Assembly: GCA_002336115.1 (NCBI GenBank)
Contig: DDEN01000004.1
Location: 200,472-264,471, forward strand
Length of the DNA stretch: 64,000 bases
Direction: 5' to 3'
Source of the DNA: Chitinophagaceae bacterium UBA1953
GTDB taxonomy: Bacteria; Bacteroidota; Bacteroidia; Chitinophagales; Chitinophagaceae
Position 1 is the first letter of the stretch. Every line of letters starts with the position of its first letter. The position numbers were made by a program, and so were the translations under genes. The notes under the pieces were generated by a model that worked only from the letters and a program-made list of their open reading frames with translations, had not been told where the DNA came from and made no database searches. Shown piece after piece: positions 8,622-18,121 of this stretch.

Positions 8622-8661
8622 AAAAGGGTAGGTTCATCTGCCTTTAAAACCTCTTCCTTTT
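8622..8661. terminator. Imperfect bidirectional hairpin between yraN and purB
   Basis: AAAAGG...AGGTT (8622-8634) pairs with AACCT...CCTTTT (8648-8661) around a small internal loop, with a 13-nt apical loop. It lies between two convergent genes and could terminate both. The stem is interrupted, so confidence is moderate. Confidence 0.4.
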
Positions 8662-8679
8662 GAATAATGGATTTTTGAA

Positions 8680-10026
8680 TTAAAATTTGGGGTTAACCCC
8701 GGTGTAATTAAAGGGCGTAACAGCCAGCAGTTCTTTCTTCACATCTGCACTTACTTTTAATCCTCTAATAAAATCCTGCATTATTTTTTTTGTGATTGCG
8801 GCATTACCCCTTGTGAGTTCCTTTAAGGCTTCGTAAGGATTTGGATAGTTTTCCCTGCGCAAAATTGTTTGAATAGCTTCTGCAACAACAGCCCAGTTGT
8901 TATCTAAGTCCTGCCTGATTTTATCTTCGTTCAGCAGCAATCTGTTCAACCCTTTTTCAATTGATTTGAGCGAAAGGATGGAATGAGCAAATGGTACGCC
9001 GAGGTTACGCAATACAGTTGAGTCTGTAAGGTCACGCTGCAGTCTTGAAACAGGAAGTTTGGCTGAAAGATGTTCCCACAACGCATTTGCAATACCAAGG
9101 TTACCTTCTGCATTTTCAAAATCAATGGGATTAACTTTGTGTGGCATGGCACTGCTGCCCACTTCGCCTTTCTTTATTTTTTGTTTGAAATAATCTAACG
9201 AAACATAAGTCCAGATGTCACGGCAAAGATCAATCAGGATGGTGTTGATGCGTTTAATGTTGTCCATTTGCGCAGCAAGATTATCATAATGTTCAATTTG
9301 TGTAGTGAACTGCTGGCGCTGTAGACCAAGCTTTTCTTCAACAAACTGGTTGCCGAATTTTATCCAGTCGGTTTTTGGATAAGCAACTTTATGTGCATTG
9401 AAATTTCCGGTTGCTCCGCCAAACTTTGCAGTAGTTGGTAATGCGGATAATTGTTGCAGTTGATTTTCTAACCGTTCAACAAAAACCATGATTTCTTTTC
9501 CCAAACGGGTGGGAGAGGCTGGTTGTCCGTGTGTACGTGCAAGCAATGGAATATCTTTCCATTCTTTTGCAAAACCTTTTAATTTCAGAATGAGGTTTGA
9601 AAGTCCCGGCATCAGTTCATTTTCCAGCGCATCTTTCCATGAAAGAGGAATAGAAGTGTTGTTTATGTCCTGCGATGTTAAACCAAAATGCACCCATTCT
9701 TTCAAATGGTCAAGCTTCAATGCTTCCAGTTCTCTTTTCAGAAAGTATTCAACCGCTTTTACATCGTGGTTGGTAATGCTTTCCAGGTTTTTAATTTCAA
9801 CAGCTTTGTTAACTGAAAAATTGGCTACAACATCGTTCAAAGCCTGCCGTTGAGTGACTGAAAGTTTAAAGAACTTCTTTTCAGCAAGAAAAAGGAAATA
9901 ATCAATTTCCACCTGAACCCTGTAGCGGATCAGTGCAAACTCTGAAAAATAAATATCTAAATGCTGAAGCTGGCTTCGGTAACGGCCGTCAACCGGAGAG
10001 ATGGCTGTAAGGTTCTGGAGTTCCAT
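8680..10026 (-). CDS. purB: Adenylosuccinate lyase
   Basis: Cleaves SAICAR and adenylosuccinate in purine synthesis; cytoplasmic homotetramer of the fumarase/aspartase superfamily. The signature loop SSAMPHKVNPIDFENAEGN is present, as are LTSQDINNTS and RTHGQPASPT with the catalytic-base region. The N-terminus ELQNLTAISPVDGRYRSQ is typical of the E. coli-like long form, and the length of 448 aa fits. ATG at 10026 is the only sensible start. It is divergent from mqnA with about 90 bp between them and convergent with yraN. Confidence 0.97.
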   Translation of the reverse strand: MELQNLTAISPVDGRYRSQLQHLDIYFSEFALIRYRVQVEIDYFLFLAEKKFFKLSVTQRQALNDVVANFSVNKAVEIKNLESITNHDVKAVEYFLKRELEALKLDHLKEWVHFGLTSQDINNTSIPLSWKDALENELMPGLSNLILKLKGFAKEWKDIPLLARTHGQPASPTRLGKEIMVFVERLENQLQQLSALPTTAKFGGATGNFNAHKVAYPKTDWIKFGNQFVEEKLGLQRQQFTTQIEHYDNLAAQMDNIKRINTILIDLCRDIWTYVSLDYFKQKIKKGEVGSSAMPHKVNPIDFENAEGNLGIANALWEHLSAKLPVSRLQRDLTDSTVLRNLGVPFAHSILSLKSIEKGLNRLLLNEDKIRQDLDNNWAVVAEAIQTILRRENYPNPYEALKELTRGNAAITKKIMQDFIRGLKVSADVKKELLAVTPFNYTGVNPKF

Positions 10027-10118
10027 TAAAAACTGTTTGTAAATTTTATAACCGGCTGCCCTATATCGGACAAACCTATCAACTTAATTCTTTTCTTTGC
10101 AACGCAAAAGTAAATGAA

Positions 10119-10859
10119 TTGAAGAAGATTAAAATTGGCGCTGTTAGTTATTTAAACACAAAGCCCCTGATGTACGGGATGCAGTCGGAGGAATTTCTGA
10201 AGGATCATGAATTAATTCCTGATTATCCTTCAAAAGTAGCCGAAATGCTGAAAAATGGTACAGTAGATGTTGGGTTGGTACCTGTAGCGTTGCTTCCCGA
10301 ATTACCGGGTTATTATATTGTCAGTGATTATGGTATTGGTGCTGATGGTGATGTGGCATCGGTGTGTTTGTTCAGTGAAGTACCGGTTGAAAAATTAAAA
10401 ACGGTTTATCTCGATTATCAAAGCCGTACATCAGTTGCATTGTTTAAAGTGCTTACAAAAGAATTATGGGGAATTGAACCGGTTCTGATTGATGCAAAAG
10501 ATGAAAGTTATCTCACCAAAATACACGGAACAACCGGCGCTGTAATTATTGGCGACAGGGCACTGGAAGCAAGGCGAACAACAACGTACGTGTACGATTT
10601 GGCTGGTGAGTGGCGTACAATGACCGGCTTGCCTTTTGTATTTGCAGCATGGATTAGTTTGAAACCCATGAGTGAAGAATGGATCAGTCGTTTTAATGAA
10701 GCAAACGCTGAGGGGCTTAAGTATATAAAGGAAATAGCCGAACAGCAGAAATACCCGGTTTATGATCTTGTAAGGTATTACACTGTTAACATTAATTACT
10801 TTCTTGACGATGAAAAAAAGAAAGGACTAAAAAAGTTTCTCGAATTTTTATCTGTGTAA
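10119..10859 (+). CDS. mqnA: Menaquinone biosynthesis chorismate dehydratase
   Basis: First enzyme of the futalosine route to menaquinone; removes water from chorismate to give 3-enolpyruvylbenzoate. It shows KIGAVSYLNTKPLMYG at the N-terminus, DYPSKVAEMLKNGTVDVGLVPVALLPE, and VIIGDRAL, all typical of the MqnA/MqnD periplasmic-binding-protein-like fold. Length 246 aa. The start is TTG at 10119: no in-frame ATG or GTG fits, and a -7-like TTTCTTTGC lies at 10092-10100. The sensor-kinase gene follows 15 nt downstream in the same direction, so read-through is likely. Confidence 0.93.
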   Translation: MKKIKIGAVSYLNTKPLMYGMQSEEFLKDHELIPDYPSKVAEMLKNGTVDVGLVPVALLPELPGYYIVSDYGIGADGDVASVCLFSEVPVEKLKTVYLDYQSRTSVALFKVLTKELWGIEPVLIDAKDESYLTKIHGTTGAVIIGDRALEARRTTTYVYDLAGEWRTMTGLPFVFAAWISLKPMSEEWISRFNEANAEGLKYIKEIAEQQKYPVYDLVRYYTVNINYFLDDEKKKGLKKFLEFLSV

Positions 10860-10874
10860 GTTTTAATTTTAAGC

Positions 10875-13847
10875 ATGTCAGTACACCGGCTGCTAAATAT
10901 AACCTTCATTCTGATACTGATTGCTTTATTTAAACCTTTTGAAGTAACAGCACAGCAACTGCGGTATAATTTTAAAAATTATACCCCTTCCGATGGGTTG
11001 CCCAGTTCTGAAGTTTACCAGGTATTACAGGACTCTTATCATTACATGTGGTTTGCAACCGATCATGGCATCTGCAGGTACAATGGGTATGAATTTGTTA
11101 CATTTAATCTTGCCGATAATTCTATTCTTGGAATTTATGAAGATTCTAAAAAGAGGATATGGGCATATTCTTTTTCCGGCAGGTTGTTTTATTATGAAAA
11201 TGGAGAGTTTAAGGATTATAAGTGGAATGAGAAATTGAGTGGGCTTGTAAAACCAGGAGTCATTTCCGCTATATATATTGATTCAAATGATGTGGTACAT
11301 ATAGTAGCTTCTGGCCCTAATTATTACACAATTTCGGCTAAAGGTGAAATAGAGAGATTTACAAAACTTGCGTCCGAAGTGAAGTGTAATGCAAGGCAAA
11401 TAACAAAAAGAGATTTTTTCACTGTAATATATGAGTATCCTTCCAATTATGACGGGAAAGTCAAAAAAAGAGAGAAGTCTTCTGAAATAGTTATAAACAC
11501 GGAGGGAAATAAAAAATTAAGAATCCAAGTTGCTCACACAATACAACCTGAACGATATAGGATAAAGAAAACAGATGACAAAACATTCTTTTTCTATTCT
11601 GTTGACTGTGTTATAAAGATTTTAAATGACGGCAGCTACATATATGAAGGGAGCGCTTATAGTACAGATGATATTGAATGTATTGATAGTAGTTATTATT
11701 ATGCAACAGGAGATGGCCTTGTTATTAAGAATTCTAATGGAAAAATCATCGATGAGTATCTAAAAGGTATTCATGTTACATCTATCGAAAAAGATTATGA
11801 GGGAGGCTTATGGATATCCACACTTTCAAATGGTGTATATTATGTAAATCTTTTTCAAATTAAACATTTGGCTTTTAAGGAAAAAATAATTGAGTATAAG
11901 TCAAAGGCTTTGATAAAAATCGATGACGAAAACCTTGTTGCTGCAATTGGTAATAATGAAATTTTGAAAGTTAATCCGGGTAAATCAATTGAGAAAAAAA
12001 AATTGAATGTTGCTGATATTGTTTCATTTTATAAATATGAGAATAATAATATTCTTGTCGGAAGTTCAGTTAACTTATTTGATTCAAACGCTTGGGTTAG
12101 TAAAGATAGGCAAAGAATAGGTGCTTATAATTTAATTGTGGTTGGTCAGAATTCAAATTTCATCCGGAAGGGAGATACGTTGTTTTCGGGTACAACAGGG
12201 TCCTTGCTTGCTTATCGTTATCAGGACTTGAGGCTGCTTACAAAAAGTCCAAAAAATTATTTTCGGGTTTCTAAAGTGTTTTTAACTCATATGAATGAAA
12301 TATTGATTGGTAATCAATTTGGACTTTGGAGCTACCGAAATGAATCTTTAATACCATATGAAAGTTCAAAGGAAATTCTTCGTTCACGAATAACTGATAT
12401 TAATGAGTACAAAAATCAATTTCTTTGTATTGGAACTCGTGGTAAAGGTCTTTTAGTTGAGATTAATGACAGCCTTTATGAAATTAATACAAGCAAGGGG
12501 ATTGTGAGCAATAACATACGGAGAATTTTTACTGAAAATAATCATATATGGCTTGCAACAAATAGTGGTATCACAATTTTGTCGATTGAGTCTGTGCGTC
12601 CATTTCGATATTCTGTAAAGAACCTTTCGGTGCAGGATGGATTACTCTCAAATGAAGTAAATGATATTATTGACGATAGAGACAATGTCATTGTTGCAAC
12701 TAACGCTGGAATATCTTTTCTTAATAAGAACAAGGTTATAACTAAGAAGTCGTATCCTCTTCAGTTTTACATTACATCGGTTACTATAAATGGGAAATTT
12801 GCAGAACTTAGAGATTTAGAAAAACTTGAATATCAAAAACGAAATATTTCTGTAAAGTTTGATGCGCTTAATTTCAGCAGCCCAGGTAGAAATAATTTTC
12901 GATATAGGCTTTTAGGGTACGATTCTAACTGGATATATACTAATGACCGTGCTGTGCAACTTAATCCGGTTCCCTATGGTGATTATGTGCTACAAATACA
13001 GGCAAAACGTGAATTTGATTCATGGATAGATAATGAAATAACTTTGCCTTTTTCTGTGAGTGTTAAATGTGAAATTCCTTTTTGGCTATCTGTTTGGTTT
13101 TATTTTCTTGTAACAATGCTGATAGTTGCTATTGTGTTTTTCTTTTTTACAAGAAGAATTTCAGCGTTCAAAAAGCGTCAGGCTGAACGAGATGATTTTC
13201 AAAGAAAAATTTCTGAAACAGAACAAATGGCATTAAAGGCACAAATGAATCCTCATTTCATCTTTAACTGCCTTAACTCCATTCAGCAATATGTGATTGA
13301 CAGGGATGTTCAAGGTGCTAATAAATTTATAACAGGTTTTTCAAAGCTAATCAGGCAAACACTTGATTTTTCATCAAAAGATTTAATTACGTTGGAAGAG
13401 GAAATAGCCTACCTGTTTAATTATCTCGAATTGGAGAAAGCGAGGATGGAAAACAGTTTCGATTACCAGATAAAGCAGGATTTAAAGCATGGCCCGTTTG
13501 AATTACAGATTCAACCCATGTTATTGCAACCGTATGTTGAGAATGCTCTTCGGCATGGAATAAAACATCTCAAAGATGGGAATGGGCTGATTAAGTTAGC
13601 TTTCACCGAAAAAAATGAGACAATGGAATGTATAATAGAGGACAATGGAATCGGGAGGAAGAAAGCACAGATATTGAAGTCAAACAATCCTATCGAATAC
13701 CAATCGAAGGGAATGACTTTAACTGCTGAAAGAGTAAAATTAATTAATCAATCGAAACAGTTGTCTATTCTAATAAAAGTGGAGGATGTGATGAATACGG
13801 CAGGGAATGTTGCCGGAACCAAAGTAACTTTAGTTTTTCCTTTATAA
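10875..13847 (+). CDS. Sensor histidine kinase, beta-propeller periplasmic sensor plus LytS-type kinase
   Basis: Transmembrane sensor, 990 aa. A signal peptide ends near VTAQ. A long periplasmic part carries two-component-propeller repeats, for example the first blade after PSDGLPSSEVYQ and WFATDHGICRYNG, then WLATNSGI and VATNAGISFL. A Y_Y_Y domain precedes a single transmembrane helix (about residues 735-758). The cytoplasmic part is His_kinase (LytS) with MNPHFIFNCLNSIQQYV (phospho-acceptor His near 794) and an HATPase with VENALRHG and DNGIGRKKA. It differs from classic HTCS proteins because the receiver is not fused; the next gene supplies it 8 nt downstream. The signal is unknown. The nearby lipoprotein suggests, but does not show, an envelope or polysaccharide cue. 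Confidence 0.93.
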   Translation: MSVHRLLNITFILILIALFKPFEVTAQQLRYNFKNYTPSDGLPSSEVYQVLQDSYHYMWFATDHGICRYNGYEFVTFNLADNSILGIYEDSKKRIWAYSFSGRLFYYENGEFKDYKWNEKLSGLVKPGVISAIYIDSNDVVHIVASGPNYYTISAKGEIERFTKLASEVKCNARQITKRDFFTVIYEYPSNYDGKVKKREKSSEIVINTEGNKKLRIQVAHTIQPERYRIKKTDDKTFFFYSVDCVIKILNDGSYIYEGSAYSTDDIECIDSSYYYATGDGLVIKNSNGKIIDEYLKGIHVTSIEKDYEGGLWISTLSNGVYYVNLFQIKHLAFKEKIIEYKSKALIKIDDENLVAAIGNNEILKVNPGKSIEKKKLNVADIVSFYKYENNNILVGSSVNLFDSNAWVSKDRQRIGAYNLIVVGQNSNFIRKGDTLFSGTTGSLLAYRYQDLRLLTKSPKNYFRVSKVFLTHMNEILIGNQFGLWSYRNESLIPYESSKEILRSRITDINEYKNQFLCIGTRGKGLLVEINDSLYEINTSKGIVSNNIRRIFTENNHIWLATNSGITILSIESVRPFRYSVKNLSVQDGLLSNEVNDIIDDRDNVIVATNAGISFLNKNKVITKKSYPLQFYITSVTINGKFAELRDLEKLEYQKRNISVKFDALNFSSPGRNNFRYRLLGYDSNWIYTNDRAVQLNPVPYGDYVLQIQAKREFDSWIDNEITLPFSVSVKCEIPFWLSVWFYFLVTMLIVAIVFFFFTRRISAFKKRQAERDDFQRKISETEQMALKAQMNPHFIFNCLNSIQQYVIDRDVQGANKFITGFSKLIRQTLDFSSKDLITLEEEIAYLFNYLELEKARMENSFDYQIKQDLKHGPFELQIQPMLLQPYVENALRHGIKHLKDGNGLIKLAFTEKNETMECIIEDNGIGRKKAQILKSNNPIEYQSKGMTLTAERVKLINQSKQLSILIKVEDVMNTAGNVAGTKVTLVFPL

Positions 13848-13855
13848 ACAGATAT

Positions 13856-14605
13856 ATGATAAAAGTGCTCACTATTGACGATGAACCTAAAAACCTGCGA
13901 ATACTGAAAGAATTGCTGAAAACATACTGCCCCCAGGTGGATCATATTGGGGAGGCCAGTAATATCACCGAAGCTGCAATTCTTATTCACCAGTTTCAGC
14001 CTGATTTGGTTTTACTTGACATTGAGATGCCACATGGTAATGCGTTTGATTTTCTTGACCGAATTATGCCGGTTGATTTCGAAATAATATTTGTAACTGC
14101 ATTTGATTCATATACCCTAAAGGCCTTTAAGTATTCTGCTCTTGATTATTTATTGAAACCCGTAAATATTGATGAGCTTAAAGCTGCAATAGCAAAGGCT
14201 CAAAATAGAGTTGATAGAAAATATTTTAATCTGCAGTTAAATAATTTGTTGAAAAATTTGAAAAGTTCAGAAATACAGTTGCAGAAAATTGCAGTTCAAT
14301 CTAGTGCAGGCGGGGTGGAGTTTTTTGCTATTAACGATATTATTTACTGTGAAGCCAATGGCCCCTACACCTATATTTTCTTAGTGAATGGCAGAAAAAT
14401 TATATCAGTACGTAATATTAAGGAATATGAAGAAATGCTTCCCGATTCTCTTTTTTTCAGGTCTCATCATTCTTTTTTAATTAACCTGAATAAAATAAAA
14501 AAATATCATAAAGGACGGGGTGGGGAAGTGGAAATGGAAAATGGGGTGAGGATAGAAATAGCTATAAGGAGGCGGGATGAATTTTTTAAAAAAATCAATC
14601 TTTAA
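13856..14605 (+). CDS. LytTR-family response regulator
   Basis: Cognate regulator of the preceding kinase by position (8-nt gap). An N-terminal receiver domain shows TIDDEP (acidic pocket), LVLLDIEMPHGNAFDFL with the phosphorylated Asp near residue 54, the conserved Thr/Lys regions FVTAFDSYTLKAFKYSALDYLLKPV, then a linker. The C-terminal LytTR DNA-binding domain has IIYCEANGPYTYIFL and FFRSHHSFLINLNKIK. Length 249 aa. Targets cannot be deduced. The next gene, the PKD/DNRLRE lipoprotein, lies about 200 nt downstream and could be one. Confidence 0.95.
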   Translation: MIKVLTIDDEPKNLRILKELLKTYCPQVDHIGEASNITEAAILIHQFQPDLVLLDIEMPHGNAFDFLDRIMPVDFEIIFVTAFDSYTLKAFKYSALDYLLKPVNIDELKAAIAKAQNRVDRKYFNLQLNNLLKNLKSSEIQLQKIAVQSSAGGVEFFAINDIIYCEANGPYTYIFLVNGRKIISVRNIKEYEEMLPDSLFFRSHHSFLINLNKIKKYHKGRGGEVEMENGVRIEIAIRRRDEFFKKINL

Positions 14606-14804
14606 GGTTACTATAAATAGCAAAAGTTGCACGAAAGGAAGAAATATGACACACTTATTAGCTAAAACAACACAGTTGTTAAATAATTAGTATAGCGAAC
14701 GCAATTTGACAATATTTTTACACACTGAAAAAACGCCGTTGCTAACCTATAAAACACCTTCTTCTTATTTATACGGTTATTGTTATTACTTAAGTTTTTT
14801 ACCC

Positions 14805-16295
14805 ATGAACAATTTTTCAAAATTTTTTCTTTACAGTTTCATTTTCTTTTTAATTGTTAGTTGTAAAAAGGAAAAAACCAATACGCCCCCAACTGCTGAT
14901 GCAGGGTTATCTCAAACTATACAATTGCCTTTGAATTATACACTGCTTTCGGGAAGTGGCGGTGATATTGATGGGTCAATTGTAACATACTCATGGGTGC
15001 AGACAAGTGGACCTACATCTTCAAAAATTGAATCGCCTGCTTCTGCTGCAACAAAAGTATCGGGTCTAATTGCAGGTGTTTATTCATTTAAGTTTACTGT
15101 CACAGATAATCAGGCCGCAAGTGCCACTGATACTGTATCTATTACAGTTATAGCCGGACAAAATAAAGTGCCGGTTGCAAATGCCGGTATTCCACAAGTT
15201 ATTCAATTGCCGGATAACTATACATACCTTGCCGGAAGCGGTAAAGATGAAGATGGAACAATCAGTACTTATAAATGGACACAAACATCAGGCCCTTCAG
15301 TAAGTAATATTGAGTCGTCCGGTTCTGCTCTAACAAAAATATCTTCACTTATAGCTGGTGTTTATCGTTATCAATTAATGGTAACAGATAACAAAGGTGA
15401 TTCTGGTGTGGATTCAGTTTCAGTTACTGTTTTGCCTGCTGTAAATAAAGTGCCAGTAGTTAATGCAGGAATTAATCAAACCATACAATTGCCACAGAGT
15501 TATGTTACTCTTGCAGGAAGTGCAACAGATTCAGACGGAATAATTAAGGGCTATTTATGGAGTCAATTATCAGGTCCCGCCGCATCTGTAATTGAAAACC
15601 CCGCTTCAGTAACAACAAAGGTTGCAGGACTGAATTCCGGAACATATATTTTTCAATTAATGGCAGTTGACGATAAAGGAGCTACAGGTTTAGACACTAT
15701 GACAGTTGATGTGAAACCATCAGTTATACAAACAATAACAATTCAGGAAGGAACTTTATCTGATTTTAAAAATGTTGCAGTACTTGGGTTTACAGATGTG
15801 TCAGCAAGTGGAGGAGATATTAATGCCCAGGCTTGGACAAGCGGAGGAGTTTCATTAAACAACCGGGGACATTTTAAATTTAATCTAAGCCAGATTCCTT
15901 CAGGAGCGACTATAGTTTCAGCAAAATTGTCACTTTATTCTGTTCCTTCCGGAAGTCTGACGAATGGAGATCGGATTACTGCAAATTACGGTTATAACAA
16001 CTCAATGTTTATTCGTAGAATTATATCAGATTGGGATGGGAATACAGTAACTTGGTTTACACAGCCAACTACAACAACTGTTGGGCAGATTTCTGTCCCT
16101 CATACAAGCCTGGGCTTTTTGGATTTGGTTGATATGGATGTTACAGGTCTTGTTTCATCAATGATTTCAGAAAATAAAAGGTATGGATTTATGATGATGT
16201 TGCAAGATGAAACCTATTATAATACACGACAATTCTGCTCACCGATATTTTCAGATATTTCAAAAAGACCCAAATTGGTAGTTACTTACCAATAG
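14805..16295 (+). CDS. Surface lipoprotein with three PKD-like domains and a C-terminal DNRLRE domain
   Basis: Predicted exported lipoprotein of 496 aa. ATG 14805 gives the signal MNNFSKFFLYSFIFFLIVSC with the lipobox Cys, followed by KKEK, typical of Bacteroidota surface-export lipoproteins. The open frame back to TTG 14706 has no signal features and is rejected. Three near-identical PKD/REJ-like modules of about 90 aa follow, each starting P-x-A(N)-AG and containing SGS..D.DG....Y.W.Q.SGP. The C-terminal part (from about TITIQEGTLSDFKN) matches the DNRLRE/CBM96-like beta-sandwich, with AKLSLYSV and TWFTQPTT. Probably a cell-surface adhesin or carbohydrate-binding protein; no catalytic domain was seen. 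Confidence 0.85.
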   Translation: MNNFSKFFLYSFIFFLIVSCKKEKTNTPPTADAGLSQTIQLPLNYTLLSGSGGDIDGSIVTYSWVQTSGPTSSKIESPASAATKVSGLIAGVYSFKFTVTDNQAASATDTVSITVIAGQNKVPVANAGIPQVIQLPDNYTYLAGSGKDEDGTISTYKWTQTSGPSVSNIESSGSALTKISSLIAGVYRYQLMVTDNKGDSGVDSVSVTVLPAVNKVPVVNAGINQTIQLPQSYVTLAGSATDSDGIIKGYLWSQLSGPAASVIENPASVTTKVAGLNSGTYIFQLMAVDDKGATGLDTMTVDVKPSVIQTITIQEGTLSDFKNVAVLGFTDVSASGGDINAQAWTSGGVSLNNRGHFKFNLSQIPSGATIVSAKLSLYSVPSGSLTNGDRITANYGYNNSMFIRRIISDWDGNTVTWFTQPTTTTVGQISVPHTSLGFLDLVDMDVTGLVSSMISENKRYGFMMMLQDETYYNTRQFCSPIFSDISKRPKLVVTYQ

Positions 16296-16320
16296 AGAAA
16301 TTAATTTATCAGAGACTTTT

Positions 16321-16350
16321 AAAGCGATCATTTTTTGATCGCTTTTCTTT
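16321..16350 (+). terminator. Intrinsic terminator of the PKD lipoprotein gene
   Basis: A perfect 10-bp stem, AAAGCGATCA (16321-16330) and TGATCGCTTT (16336-16345), with a 5-T loop, followed by a T-rich tail. It lies 25 nt after the stop codon and separates the gene from the glycan block. Confidence 0.85.
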
Positions 16351-16396
16351 TAATTTCACAAAATCGAATTGTTGGTAATATTATTTATTTTAGTGC

Positions 16397-16425
16397 CTGA
16401 AAGGGAAGTGAGTATTTCCTTTCAG
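16397..16425 (+). other. Hairpin in the leader of the surface-glycan block
   Basis: CTGAAAGGGAA (16397-16407) pairs with TTTCCTTTCAG (16415-16425), 11 pairs with one G-T wobble and a 7-nt loop. It is followed by A-rich sequence with no T-run, so it is not a terminator on this strand. It could be a 5'-UTR stabiliser or a protein-binding site for the FkbM/glycosyltransferase genes. Confidence 0.4.
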
Positions 16426-16459
16426 TAAAAAATAAAATCTTCTATTTATTTAATAAGCA

Positions 16460-17206
16460 ATGATTTATTCTATACCAAGAATTAAGAAAAACTTGATGAG
16501 GTTTGATCTCTCAAATAATATACGGGAAGTAAAAGTAAATGATCGCAGATTTTATTATCGTAGTTCTGTTGAGTTTCTACATAGTTATTATGAAATTCTT
16601 AGGGATCAGATATATAATTTCAGGTCATCATCTGAAAAACCTAGAATAATTGATTGTGGTGCGAATATGGGAATAGCAGTCAATTTTTTCAAGGATTTAT
16701 ATCCTCAATCAGAGGTTATAGCATTTGAGCCTGATGAAATGAATTATCAAATTCTGGAAAAAAATACAAAGGGATTGACTAACATATTCCTTCATAAGAA
16801 AGCTGTTTGGATTAAAGAAGGAGAAATATCTTTTTTGCAAGATGGCACAATGTCAAGTAAAATAGACGATAAGCAGTCAGGAGACTCTGTTAAAATCAGA
16901 TGTGTACGTTTAGCAGAATTTCTAACGGAAAAAACAGATTTTTTAAAAATTGATATAGAAGGAGCTGAATACGAAGTTATGAAAGATATAGAAAGCTCTC
17001 TTGGGAATGTTGCTAATTTGTTCATAGAATATCATGGAATGGTTGATGAAACCTATAAGTTGGCTGAAATATTTCAGATATTAAATGAATCTGGTTTTTT
17101 GGTTTATTGTAAAATGGCAAACGATAAAATTAAAGTGCCATTTTATGAGAAGCGTAAAAAGGATGGATACGAGGTGCAATTAAATTTATTTGCTTACAGA
17201 AATTAG
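16460..17206 (+). CDS. FkbM-family SAM-dependent methyltransferase
   Basis: Predicted O-methyltransferase acting on a sugar or glycan. Rossmann-fold motifs are IIDCGANMGIAVNFF (SAM-binding motif I) and VIAFEPDEMNYQIL (motif II), and the family-defining FLKIDIEGAEYEVM motif is present around residues 155-168. Length 248 aa fits. Glycosyltransferases follow, the first after 12 nt, so it probably decorates a surface polysaccharide or lipid-linked glycan. Base composition from here to 20025 is visibly more A+T-rich than in the flanking housekeeping genes. Confidence 0.88.
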   Translation: MIYSIPRIKKNLMRFDLSNNIREVKVNDRRFYYRSSVEFLHSYYEILRDQIYNFRSSSEKPRIIDCGANMGIAVNFFKDLYPQSEVIAFEPDEMNYQILEKNTKGLTNIFLHKKAVWIKEGEISFLQDGTMSSKIDDKQSGDSVKIRCVRLAEFLTEKTDFLKIDIEGAEYEVMKDIESSLGNVANLFIEYHGMVDETYKLAEIFQILNESGFLVYCKMANDKIKVPFYEKRKKDGYEVQLNLFAYRN

Positions 17207-17218
17207 TAATTTTTAAGT

Positions 17219-18073
17219 ATGAAAACTGCTGGAGTTGTAGTGTTATATAATCCAGAAAATGATTTTGTTCAAAATATTTTGTCATATTTTGATATGATAG
17301 ATATTTTGATTGTTATTGATAATTCACCATTTCCTAATAATAGAACGAAAGAATTAAGAGCACTTTCAGGAGTGATTTATTTAGGTGAAGGGAGAAATCA
17401 TGGAATAGCAAAGGCTTTAAATATTGCTGCTGAAATTTCAATTAAGAATAATTGCGATTGGTTATTGACGATGGATCAGGATTCATACTTCATACAAGAG
17501 GAAAAAGTAAAGTATATTTCATGCTTTAAACAAATTAAATTAGATCGTACAATCGGAGTTGTTGGCACATCATACGGCGATGGAAAAAATAATTGGATTT
17601 CTGAAGTGGAATGCTTGATTACAGACGTGTCACATTTAATTACATCTGGCTCATTTATTAATCTTGAGATATTCAAAATTGCCGGGCCTTTTGATGAAAA
17701 GCTTTTTATTGACGAAGTAGATACAGATTATTGCTATAAAGTTTTATTGAAAGGGTTCAGGGTTTGTTTGATTGAAAATGTTCGCATGAATCATGCTTTA
17801 GGCCGAAATATTGCAGTGCGAAATTTCTATTTTGGGCGCAAAGTAGTTCGTAATATACATTCTGCAAACCGGATATATTATATAGTTCGTAATTTTTTGT
17901 ATATGTATAAAGTTTATCACAAAAAATTTCCAGATGATTTAAGAAAAAACCTAAAAATTACACTTAACAGAATAAAAAACTGCATTTTGTATTCTGGTGA
18001 GCCTTTTAAAGCAATAAAAATGATGTTTATAGGCGTTGTTCATAATTATAGACAACGATTTGGCCCATATTAA
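17219..18073 (+). CDS. Family 2 glycosyltransferase, rhamnosyltransferase-like
   Basis: Cytoplasmic or membrane-associated inverting GT-A enzyme, 284 aa. The N-terminus AGVVVLYNPENDF, the nucleotide-contact region VIDNSP, the NHGIAKALNIA segment and the DxD-equivalent LLTMDQDSYF are all typical of the RfbF/rhamnosyltransferase branch of GT2. FDEKLFIDEVDTDYC carries the acceptor-base ED-like motif. The donor sugar cannot be deduced from sequence alone. It lies between the FkbM gene (12 nt) and another GT2 gene (48 nt) and probably acts on the same glycan. Confidence 0.85.
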   Translation: MKTAGVVVLYNPENDFVQNILSYFDMIDILIVIDNSPFPNNRTKELRALSGVIYLGEGRNHGIAKALNIAAEISIKNNCDWLLTMDQDSYFIQEEKVKYISCFKQIKLDRTIGVVGTSYGDGKNNWISEVECLITDVSHLITSGSFINLEIFKIAGPFDEKLFIDEVDTDYCYKVLLKGFRVCLIENVRMNHALGRNIAVRNFYFGRKVVRNIHSANRIYYIVRNFLYMYKVYHKKFPDDLRKNLKITLNRIKNCILYSGEPFKAIKMMFIGVVHNYRQRFGPY

Positions 18074-18121
18074 TATATTTATTTTTTGAAATTACCTTTG
18101 AGTTGCAAAATGCTTTAAAGA

